A program made the position numbers and the translations under genes. From the NCBI GenBank assembly GCA_033063855.1, contig CP093830.1, positions 2,170,854-2,234,853 of the forward strand: a stretch of 64,000 nt of DNA. Reading direction: 5' to 3'. Source of the DNA: Smittia aterrima. Taxonomy: Eukaryota > Arthropoda > Insecta > Diptera > Chironomidae. Of the stretch, positions 49,687-59,453 are shown piece after piece (position 1 is the first letter of the stretch; each line of letters begins with the position of its first letter). The notes beneath the pieces are model-generated. The model did not search any database. It was not told where the DNA came from and was given only the letters and a program-made list of their open reading frames with translations.

Positions 49687-51240
49687 ATGGCTTTTCTAGA
49701 GGATACGGTCATTGTTTTAGTTTCCCAGGTGAATAGTTAAAAAATTCTAGTTTCATCAGAATGACTTAAATTGCTTTTTTGCAGATATTATTCTTTTGCG
49801 GTGGACTTGTTTTCTTCGTTAAACAGCTCTTCAAGAACTATGAAATCAAACATATTAGCATACAACTCATCTTCTCCTTCACCTTTGCGCTCAGTTTGAC
49901 ACTCTTCGAGTTGATCATTTTTGAAATTGCAGGTGTCTTGGAATCTTCATCGAGATTTTTCCACTGGAGACTTGTTCTCGTTGCAATCCTTGTGATGGTT
50001 GTAGCAGTGATTCCTTATCATATTGCTCATTCGCTTATAAGCAACATTCGTATCGTGCCAACTCGTTATTCAAATGCTTTGACCATGATCTTGTGGCTTG
50101 GCTATTTGTACTGCTTCTGGAGAATCGGCGATCCATTCCCTCTGCTCAGCGTCAACCGTGGAATATTCACGATAGAACAAGGAGTTTCAAGAATTGGCGT
50201 TGTTGGAGTGACTGTGATGGCAATTCTTTCGGGATTTGGTGCCGTAAACTTTCCCTTTACAAATATGAATTATTTCATTCATCCAGTGACACAAAATGAT
50301 GTGTTGATGACTGAGCGACGGTTGTTGCAAACAACTGACATGATCCTCGCTAAGAAGAAGCGAATGGCTCTTGAGCGTCGCAATCGACAGAAACAACCAA
50401 ATACGACAAAGAACTCGATATGGGGTTTGATCACATCTGTAACAAACAAATCACAAATTTCAGAGAGTAAGTTTATTTAAAAATTTTATTCTTTTTAAAT
50501 TTAATTGATTATCTTTTTAGACATTGGACAGCTAAGGCTTGAAATTGGAGGACTTGAAGAACTTTCACGAGAGCTCTTCGTAGAACTTCATGAGATGAAG
50601 AATATGCAAGAGCGACAGAGATGGTCAGCAACGCTTCAGGGAAAGTATTTCAACGTTCTCGGCCACTTCTTTAGTCTCTACTGCATGTGGAAAATTTTCA
50701 TCTGTACAATCAACATCGTTTTTGATCGAGTCGGGAAGAAAGACGTAGTTACACGAGGAATCGAGATCGCAGTAAACTGGCTTGGCGTTCAGTTTGATAT
50801 TGCTTTCTGGTCGCAGCACATTTCTTTCTTACTCGTTGGATGCATCGTAGTGACTTCAATTAGAGGACTGTTAATAACATTGACAAAGGTGAGGAAAAGA
50901 AATATTTCCTAAACGACTTTTTGACAATGACTTTTCTTTTTAGTTTTTCTATAGAATTTCATCAAGTAAATCATCAAACATCATAGTTCTAATACTTGCC
51001 CAGCTAATGGGAATGTATTTTTGCTCATCTGTTCTTCTCATAAGAATGAATATGCCTGCAGAGTATCGTGTAATCATCACTGAAGTCCTAAGCGGTCTTC
51101 AGTTTAATTTCTTTCACCGCTGGTTCGACGTCATATTCCTACTCTCAGCTCTATCGTCGATTTTCTTACTTTTTATAATTAGAAAACCTCCAGTCATGGT
51201 AGACAATGATGAGTCGTCGTCATATGAGCGAAGAATTTAA
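49687..51240 (+). CDS. GPHR: Golgi pH regulator (GPHR/GPR89 family)
   Basis: Four coding exons are seen: 49687-49728, 49785-50466, 50521-50888 and 50944-51240. They give 462 aa, against 455 in human. The protein is a multi-pass membrane protein of about nine helices. Family blocks include LFELIIFEIAGVL, SSRFFHW, GDPFPLLS, GVSRIGVVGVTVMAILSGFG, ERRLLQTTDMI, KKKRMA, TINIVFDRVG, FWSQHISF, SIRGLLITLTKFFY and QFNFFHRWFDVIF, nearly identical to GPR89. It is an anion channel needed for Golgi acidification and Golgi structure. Strong poly(A) signals lie at 51253 and 51276. Splice phases (0, 1, 0) all agree. Confidence 0.95.
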
Positions 51241-51252
51241 TTAGATAGAGTA

Positions 51253-51281
51253 AATAAAGTTAAAATAACAAATTTAATAAA
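51253..51281 (+). terminator. poly(A) signals of GPHR
   Basis: AATAAA at 51253-51258 and 51276-51281, directly after the GPHR stop. Confidence 0.6.
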
Positions 51282-51334
51282 GATGTTTTTATTTAGAAGT
51301 TCGTTGAACTGGAATAATATTCCGACTTACAAAT

Positions 51335-51505
51335 TCGAGTTTTGCCGAAATCAAACGCAGAAGAAAATTTAGAAGTTTCAATCGTGCTAAAATCAAATTA
51401 AATTCATGCTTTAAGAATCCTGGGTTCGAATCCCAACAAATTTGAATTTAGGGTCGTAGTTCCAGATAATTTTTTTTTCTCAACGATTCTATTTAAAAAT
51501 AATTT
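51335..51505 (+). repeat. copy A of a duplicated B-box (tRNA/SINE-like) element
   Basis: It carries GGTTCGAATCC at 51423-51433 inside CTGGGTTCGAATCCCA, the sequence of a tRNA T-arm and Pol III B box. About 165 bp are shared, at moderate identity, with copy B at 51601-51765: TCG..TTTT..CC.AA, then AAGAAAATTTAGAA, the T-arm, and a CTCA..ACGAT..ATTT end. No good A box or cloverleaf is seen, so it is not an intact tRNA. Confidence 0.55.
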
Positions 51506-51600
51506 TTTGGAAGTTTGTTGAGTCATTTTAATCAAGACATTAATTTCTTTAATTACCTAGATTTCCACAAAACATAAATCTGATATCGAAGATTCTTTAA

Positions 51601-51765
51601 CTCGTTTTAGCCAAACTTATTCGCAAAAGAAAATTTAGAATTTAGAACTGTAAAGAGAATAAACGAATTCAAGCTTCATATTTCCTGGGTTCGAATCCCA
51701 ATAAAAGAAGCATTTGACGTCTTGATATTTTTTGCTCTCATAACGATATATTTGAAAAGCATTTA
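51601..51765 (+). repeat. copy B of the duplicated B-box element
   Basis: GGTTCGAATCC at 51688-51698 lies 265 bp after the same word in copy A, and the flanking blocks keep nearly the same offset (AAGAAAATTTAGAA at 51361 and 51627). This indicates a local duplication or two insertions of one short element. Confidence 0.55.
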
Positions 51766-51800
51766 TTTCGAATAAAAAAGCGACATCTGGTGATCGACTG

Positions 51801-51813
51801 GTTGCTTGGTAAC
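51801..51813 (+). promoter_or_regulatory. perfect X-box (RFX binding site) upstream of Rfx
   Basis: GTTGCTTGGTAAC matches RYYNYY-N-RRNRAC exactly, with a 1-nt spacer. It lies just upstream of the inferred Rfx first exon (about 51850-51974), between GPHR and Rfx. RFX proteins bind such imperfect palindromes. Autoregulation of Rfx is inferred. Confidence 0.6.
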
Positions 51814-51849
51814 GAAAATCGAGTAAACAAAAAATACGGGAAAATTGTT

Positions 51850-52858
51850 TTTGCTTAATTCAAGCAAAATTTGATGTGAAAGTGATTAGTGTTGATGTCT
51901 GTGCTGTTAATTGGATGCTAATTGTTGCTTGTGAAAAGTTTGCTTTGATGAATTCGTTGGAATTTCTCGGAAAAGTAAGAAAATGTTATTTTGCGAAATA
52001 ATTTTATAAATTTCTATAATTTAATCAAAGCAAAGATAATTAGCGGCATCGCAATAAACTTAATAAAGTAATCAAAATTTCACAGTTAATTTGAGATCGC
52101 GAAAACATAAACCCGAAGTGAATAATTCTTTGAAGTTGTCCAAATTGTAATCTAATAAGAAAATAAGAATTTTCTCATTTGGAGGTGAAATTCCAATTAA
52201 AGTTAAAGTTCAAAGACCAGTTGTGATCCTTTCATGCGTGACTACCTCTTCCCATCCATCGATTCTTTAAAGAGAGAAAACAGGAATATGATCGCGGGTT
52301 CAATGAATTTTTAGTCCTGACCTAGCCGCATTGCAGTAACCAGGATACGATTGAGTGATTCGCGACTCGCGTTGTTTACCAACAAAAATCCCGCTCACCC
52401 TCGCTCTATCTTTCACTTCCGCTTCCAAATGACTGATAGATTGCTGGATAACCATAGTTTCCCGACAGTTGTTTATTCTTCTCCGCCTTCGCAAGGACAA
52501 CACCTGCCCGATATTTTAATGTAGCTTGTTTAAAACAACAAGCATCGAATAATTTTTCCGTATTGCACTCGATGAGAATGAAAAACTCAACTGCCGTTTA
52601 ATTCAGACAAATTAAACTCGAGAACCGACACAATAGACAAGCAAACGTGCGCGCTTCCAGTTGTGCCTTTTTTACTATTTCATTTGTTTGATCGATAAAC
52701 CAATTTTTCGCTACAAACCTAGCCGAAGAAAGTCTTTTGTGAAAATCATTAGTTACCAAAAGCTTCGACGAGCCGCTTCTAATTGTCCTGGTGATAGCAA
52801 AGAAAGTTTTATTTGGACGCTGTTTTTTGCAGACAAATTGTGTAACTCTGTTTGACGA
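51850..52858 (+). other. inferred Rfx 5'UTR exon and first intron
   Basis: A likely noncoding first exon ends at 51974 before the donor GTAAGA. A good acceptor (T-rich, TTTTTTGCAG) at 52825-52834 leads directly to the ATG pair at 52859-52864. A short upstream frame (ATGTCTGTG, ending TAA within nine codons) lies in the first exon. Transcription start is not shown by the sequence. Confidence 0.4.
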
Positions 52859-55800
52859 ATGATGGCCACACGTTTAGCAACGGCGAGGAATTTCATAACA
52901 GTGACATCGGTGTCGAACGATGACTCTGATATTAATACATCGACAAATACAACCAGCAATTTGTCGGATGGCGGCCAACGAACAACGCAAATTACTCCAG
53001 TCTCCTTGCATCATGTAAATCTAAGTCAGGTGAGAATCTAATGAACAGAATATAAAAGGAACAGTGAAAAAAGTTGCGCAATTCTCTTCCTGTGAACAGA
53101 AAAAAATTATTCTTCAAACGGCTCCTTCGGGAAGCGTCAGTGTGATCGATGTTGTGCCCTTAGAGTCATCTGACTCAAGCGATTCTCAAATCTTAGTCGC
53201 GGAGTCACTTACAACGTCTCCTAACGGTCAAAATCAGAATGGACAACAAGTTACAGCGCAAGTTGCTGTAGTTCAAGCTCAAGGATCGCCTAATGGACAA
53301 CACTTTATCACAGTTTCTGGTAAACTAAGTGAGTGAATCAATGTAAATCTTACTAACCCATTGTCCCACTCTCTCCCTCATTGCTTATCATAAATAACTT
53401 TGAATATGAAGCCGATGGAGTTCAGAAACTGCAATACGCACCTCTGACAACAGTTGGTGAGTTTCGCTTGAGTTGCATTCGTTTTGAGAGAAAGGCTTCT
53501 TTCGTTTGATGTTGTTGTTGATGTTGAAACTTTCGATAACAATTGTATTTTCAATTGATAAACTCTGATCTAAGACTTCTTTTGATCGTCGTGTTTTGAG
53601 AAAACACACCAACTGTTTATCGTTTTCGATTGTGTCTTAAGATCAACCTACAGCTTAATAGAAACGATTCACGAACACAAAAGCTTAAATTTGAGATAAA
53701 ATCTCTATCAAATGTTTCGGCCCACTTCAAAGGTTTCAGCAATTTCTACCTTTTGTATGTTTAAAGCCCTTCAAGTTATTTGAAATCATTTCCCAATTAC
53801 ATCAGATTAGAAGCAAGTTCTAACAAACATTAATTGAAGTTCACCTTGTTTATTAAATTGTAACTTCTCGTTGAAAGTACACGAATCGACTGATGATTCA
53901 CATAATCTCATCAAACCGAGAGGGTGGAAATATCTCATAGAGCGCGAAAACATGAGTCTTTGTATCAATTTCATAATAAACACGACTTCATTCCCTTTTC
54001 CATCAAAACGTGCTGTCTAATTAGAGAAGATTTACCTTCGCAGCGTCAGTTTAATTCCCTTCCACCAACATTCAGATCGATTATCATTCGAGCGAAAACT
54101 TTTCTGATACTTTTATTTCTAATTTCTCGCAGATTGCATTTAATTAAAAGCGATTTGCCATCATTCGAAGGGTGAATGACAGCTTATTTGTAATACAGGT
54201 GGAACTAAGATATGTGATGCTTGATAGTGTCCATTGTGTGAATTTAATCTTCGAGTTATTGAAAATAACCTTTTTCCTCCACCCTCATCATGTTTTCACG
54301 GCTCACCTCCGATGCCGATCAAAATGAATATTTTCCACCCCTTTTTCTGCCTTGTTAGTACGAGACATCGTTTTCAGTTGTTGAAACCTTTAGATTAACT
54401 CATCCATAGAATTCGAGATAAAAAATATTTTATTTTCAATTTTTAGAAATTTTTCTTGAATCTCGTTTAAATCCCTGAATTTGATTTGATCAAATTTGTT
54501 TTTCTCGCCAAATTTTTTTTAAAGATATCCCTTTGTTACCATGCACACGTGCAAACAGGTATTCCTATCAAATTACGGTTTGTTGTTGATGCCTTCGCTA
54601 ATTAGACTTGACCGTGCCGTGAGCTACAAAATAATTAAGTCAAAAAGATGTTAACTTGATACTCGAAGGTCGAGATTTTGGATTCGGAAGATTCACAATA
54701 TTTTGATCTCATGATATTCTTCTGAGAATATTCTCTCAAATTCACAAAACACTTCACAAACAAGCAAAAAGAAATTTCGACGAAAATAACAAATATTTAA
54801 AAGTTAACAGCAGTAACAAGTCTGATTGAAATTGAAAGTATTTCACGACAATTTCATTGCAGAAATATTTTTTGGAAATATTTTTCACCCTTAAAAGATG
54901 AAAATAAACGTTTGGTCGTTGCGTAGCAAGCGCCGCCTTTCATTTCTCTGAAGCGACCAATGAGAGCTCTAGGATGCTGCGAGCATGTTAAATTGGCACA
55001 AGGCAAAGTTGTGTTTGTCTGCTTCCTTGATATTTGATATCACTTTCACCTGTGCAAGGCTTTCCGTTTTCTTACTTTTTTTTCCCTCCCCGTGCGCTGT
55101 GTGCGACAGAACGAACATCTGAAGGATTTGGTTACATGTTTATGATACATTTATTATGTTACTTCGCCCATCTCGCCACGTTTCCCTCTCGTTTTAAACA
55201 AGGAAGCATCGAAATTTTCCATCCTCCCTACCTCACACTATGAGATGCTTTCGAAGCAATGGGAAAAATGAAGAGATACTGAAAAAAAATTGTGAAACGA
55301 CAAGGAAAAAAGAAGCATGCAGAAATAGGAAAACAAGATCTCTTGAAGCGGACGAAAGCGAAGGAAGGTTGAGAGTATAATTTCACATCTTTTTTCTCGT
55401 GTCGGTGTCGCTTTGCGCGTCGTCGTCTGCAAATAGGGAAAAACACGAAAAGTTTCACGTTTAGAAGTTTTTTTCTCCGGTATCGAATTCAGTTGAATTT
55501 TTGTCGTCGCGTTGCTAAGGTTTTGCGTTACTTTCCTCTCGTGCATCTCGTGACCAGGAAAATCAAGGCTTCGTCGGTTAGGATTTCCAGATAAAAAAAA
55601 GAGTTTAATAGCTTATTGCTAAGTGACAAACTATCGTTTGAGCGTAATTCTATCCATCGGTGTCATTCAACTTGTTTGAAGTTTAATTGTGGTAGCTTTA
55701 AAAGCTAGATCGCTGTGAATGTGCAAAACGGTTGTGAATAGAGAAATTTAACGAAAAGCAGAAGAAGACAGAATTACGTGTAAAGTTTTACTCTCGATTA

Positions 55801-58545
55801 CTTGTGATCGTCTCAAATAGCTCTTGGCAGTATCGTAAAGCCTTAAAAAAGCATGATGTATCGTCGTCATCAAAGCCACAGTCATAATTCGAGTAATAAT
55901 AACATGTCTTACAATTGCGGAGGTATCATGATGTCTTATTTTAATTATTTTTAATGTTAATTCATTTCTTTACGCAATTTAATCTTTGATTATTATCTTC
56001 TTCTTTCAGTTTCTGCTCAAGATGGATCTTACGTTCAGTACGTGGACTCAGAATTGTATACAACAACGACTGGACCAGAATCTTCTCAGATGTAAGTTCC
56101 TGAAAATTAGATAAATATTTCTCTAGGTTATTCACGTTTTTATCCAGGTCTTATCCGGTTTACGCTGTTGGAGATTATGCTGGAGGGCAGCAGTATTATG
56201 CAACATCCTCAAGCAATTTCACAGCTTCGTCATCGTCGTCGAACGGAAATTCAGCCGGCAATTCCTACATTGTGCCTGTAGATGAAGCCATCCTTGGAGT
56301 CAGTCAGTCTCGCGGGTCACCTCAAACAATTTCATCCGTAAGTTGAAGGCTCAATTATTCTTAATTTTTTTCGTACTCGACTTTAAGCGTTTTACTTTCC
56401 GCGAATATTTGACATAAAACTTTCTGGTTTTATTACGCAATAGCAAGATTTATTTTCCACTTCAAACACTTGAAAATGATGAAGAAATTCTTCTGGTTAA
56501 ATTAAATTTTCCGCATATTTCTCTTTATATTTTCAACACAACAAATTGGAAAAAAAGGATGTGGCTTTTATCCAAGGACAGGCTACTTCCAATTCATCTT
56601 CATCCTCGTCAGTCTCCACGGCGGGCGCCTCATCTCAACAACAGCACAGCGATGCTCACAAGTCAAACAACAACATGGATTCATCTGAGTCCACCCCAAA
56701 TTTAACACATGCGACAAGAGTCTCCCCGGCAACGGTGAGTAGGAACCGAGATAATGTAGCAGAAGCAAAAAAGGAAAACAACAATTTTACGCTTTTCTTT
56801 GTTTGTGTGTGTGAATGTAAAGATGTTTTCCATTTTCTTTTTCCACCTGCTCGCTGGTTGTGAGCCATTTTTAAGAAGGGAAAAGTAAAAGTTTGCTAAG
56901 AATCGGCAGCTTGACAGTTCATTATTAGATTTTACGCAACAATAATCTCGAAAGTCAGAAAAACAAAATTTCATTTTCAAAAGCTTTTCATTTCATTGAT
57001 ATTTTATTTAACAAAACAAAAAAACATATTTTTCTTATACGATTCAGGTGGCTTGGTTGGTAGAGAATTATGAGACCGCTGAGGGAGTGAGTTTACCACG
57101 TTCAACTTTATATAATCACTACATGCGACACTGCAATGAGCACAAGTTAGATGCAGTAAACGCCGCATCTTTTGGGAAGTTGATTCGATCAGTTTTTACC
57201 GGTTTAAGGACTCGCCGACTTGGTACTCGCGGAAATTCAAAATATCATTATTATGGTATTAGAATTAAGCCGGGGTCAAGTTTGATTAATGTTGTTGTCG
57301 ATGAGAAGCCGTCGGGAAATTCTAGTCAGTATGGGCAACATCAGCAGACTTCAAGCACTCGCAAGAAGTTTAAAGCAAATCCAGAATCCTATGAAACTTG
57401 CGCTCAGGTGAGAATCATTTTGGTTTAACTATCAAAGTATATTAAACGTTTTATTGCAGTTTCTTGGCGATGGTACACAAGCTATTCCATCATTTCCACC
57501 GCTTGAGCTACCACATGCATTACCTGATGATGTGACACTTGAAGATGTTGATACTCTGCGATCGATTTATCGCGAGCATTTGGAAGCATTTTTGGACGCC
57601 GTTCTGAATCTTGAATTCAACACAATTGAGTCGTTGTGGCGTGAATTTTGGCGTGCACAAGATAACAATAATATCGACGAATGTGAAGAAGAGAAATACT
57701 TGAGCAAGATGAAGCTTTTCAATCTTTGCCAGTGCGAAGCAGTTCAAACGTTTATGAAGCAGATCGACTTTCAATTCTATCAGAGCATGGTTGACGTATT
57801 GATTCCAGACGTTTTGCGGCCGATTCCGTCAACACTTACGCAGTCGATTAGAAATTTCGCAAAGAACCTCGAGAATTGGTTAACATCAGCGATGGTTGGA
57901 TGTCCTGTTGAAATCATTCAGATCAAGTTGTCTGCTGTATCAGCTTTTAGTCAGACACTTCGTCGCTATACTTCGCTCAACCACTTGGCTCAAGCAGCTC
58001 GTGCCGTTCTTCACAACACAACGCAAATCACTCAAATGCTCACCGATTTGAATCGCGTAGACTTTCATAACGTTCAGGAACAAGCATCTTGGGTATGTCA
58101 ATGTGACACAGCAACTGTTCAGCGTTTGGAAAGCGAATTTAAGGCAGCTTTACAACAGCAAAACACTTTGGAACAGTGGGCGGCATGGTTAAGGCTTGTT
58201 GTTGATCAAGCACTTGAGGAATATCGTGGCAAAGCTTCTTACGTAAAAGCTGCTCGACAATTTTTACTCAAATGGTCATTCTACAGCTCAATGGTCATAC
58301 GTGACTTAACTCTTCGCTCAGCTGCAAGCTTTGGTTCTTTCCACTTGATTCGTTTGCTTTATGATGAGTACATGTTCTTCATATTGGAACATAAAGTCGC
58401 TGAGAACACAAACACTCAACCAATTGCAGTGATGCTTGGCGATGAAAGCTTCCAAATGCAACTCACCTCGAGTTCGAATGATTTATTGTATCACAACAAC
58501 GACTTTGACGTAAAGATGGAACCTTGTAAACTCCTAAGGAATTAA
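52859..58545 (+). CDS. Rfx: RFX winged-helix transcription factor
   Basis: Eight coding exons are seen: 52859-53029, 53100-53328, 53412-53456, 56010-56091, 56148-56337, 56582-56734, 57048-57407 and 57460-58545. They give 771 aa. The first 290 residues are a Gln/Ser/Thr-rich activation-type region. Residues about 291-369 form the RFX DNA-binding domain (WLVENYETAEGVSLPRST, FGKLIRSVF-GLRTRRLGTRG, SKYHYYGIR), nearly identical to animal RFX1-3. The remainder is the extended and dimerisation region, ending MEPCKLLRN. RFX factors bind X-boxes and switch on ciliary genes, in flies in sensory neurons. The 45-nt third exon and the long 53457-56009 intron rest on phase and a distant acceptor, so they are less certain. 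An alternative start lies at 55853. Confidence 0.93.
53457..56009 (+). other. 2.5-kb Rfx intron with an internal promoter region
   Basis: The intron is phase 1 on both sides. It contains the alternative first exon at 55853-55922, an imperfect X-box at 54918-54930, a half site GTTGCTAAGG at 55511-55520, and a perfect Initiator word TCATTC at 55663-55668. No other coding region was seen. Confidence 0.5.
55853..55922 (+). CDS. Rfx: alternative first coding exon of Rfx
   Basis: ATGATG at 55853 opens a frame encoding a Ser/Asn/His-rich peptide (MMYRRHQSHSHNSSNNN and a few more residues). It ends in phase 1 before GTATCA. This is the phase needed to join the exon at 56010, giving a 646-aa isoform that replaces the first three coding exons. 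The coding-like composition and matching phase support it; a transcript would prove it. Confidence 0.55.
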
Positions 58546-59453
58546 CTAAATTTCTTATGAAACATAAAGCTCAATGTTGAAAAAATGTGCAAAACTGATT
58601 GATGTGCCTGTGTATGCAGATAAATCTGAGAAATCTAATTTTCTCAAGTGAAAGTGTCGGGAAGATGAAAAAATTTTATTGGAAATTTAATCCGTTGATA
58701 AATGATTTATTATCGAAAACAAAAGATCATGTAAATATGAAAGTGCAAGCTCAAAACATAAGAAAGTCCATCCAAAAATGTAATGAGACGACAACAAGTG
58801 GAATATCGTCATTCTAGTTACGAATATCAAAGAGAAATTGTAAAGAAATTTTCTAGTCATAACGAAAACTGTGTTGAACAAATTATTTTTATAAAGCTTG
58901 AGTCGGAAACCATTCCAAGACGATGAATTCACGTTTAGAAAAGCTATTTTGGGTAAAAATTACTGTATGATGGTCGATGGAATTGTTCGTGTGTGATCAC
59001 TCGATGTCTCAGAAACTTTTAAGCTCACAAAATGCTCAAAAGAAAAAGCAAAGTCTTTTATGTGTTCACTCACAAACTGTAATTGACCCGTTTCATTTTG
59101 CTGCTCAAATTTGGCAATGTTTTCTGTTTGAAAAACAAAGAATGCACCTGAAAGTTTTGTGTGGTAGCTTAAGATCTATTTCCATAAACGAGCAAAAGAA
59201 GTTTCTTCATGCTGACGAAAAACTTTTAAAGTCGTCGAAGGAAAAAAGTCATTTTAGTTGTGAAATTCACCAAAGTCTAGATTTAAAAATATTTTTATTG
59301 TATGTGAAGAGGAAAATAATAAAAGAAGAAAGTCATTTTTGGGTGAACAAAAGATTGTATTTTCATTAATTAAAGGTTTCAGTGGTTGAAGAGTTCTGGA
59401 CAATGAAGCTGAAAGAATCTGATTAAACTTTTCAGAAAGATCAAATAAATAAA
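58546..59453 (+). other. probable Rfx 3'UTR
   Basis: About 900 bp run from the Rfx stop to paired AATAAA signals at 59444-59453. An ATG-started frame of 130 codons (58977-59369) lies inside. It is Lys/Phe/Ser-rich without recognisable domains and is most likely a chance frame in UTR. Confidence 0.45.

Noticed and set aside
51417..51440. tRNA gene
   Set aside because: Only the T-arm is convincing. No acceptor stem, D-arm or A box could be matched, so it is reported as a B-box repeat instead.
53048..53099. Earlier acceptors for the second Rfx exon (after TGAACAG at 53047 or GGAACAG at 53062)
   Set aside because: They would leave introns of only 18-33 nt or the wrong phase. The acceptor at 53099 after TTCTCTTCCTGTGAACAG gives a normal 70-nt intron in phase.
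58977..59369. ATG-started 130-codon frame after Rfx
   Set aside because: It lies between the Rfx stop and its poly(A) signals with no recognisable domain. A frame this long is roughly expected once by chance in a window of this size and base composition.
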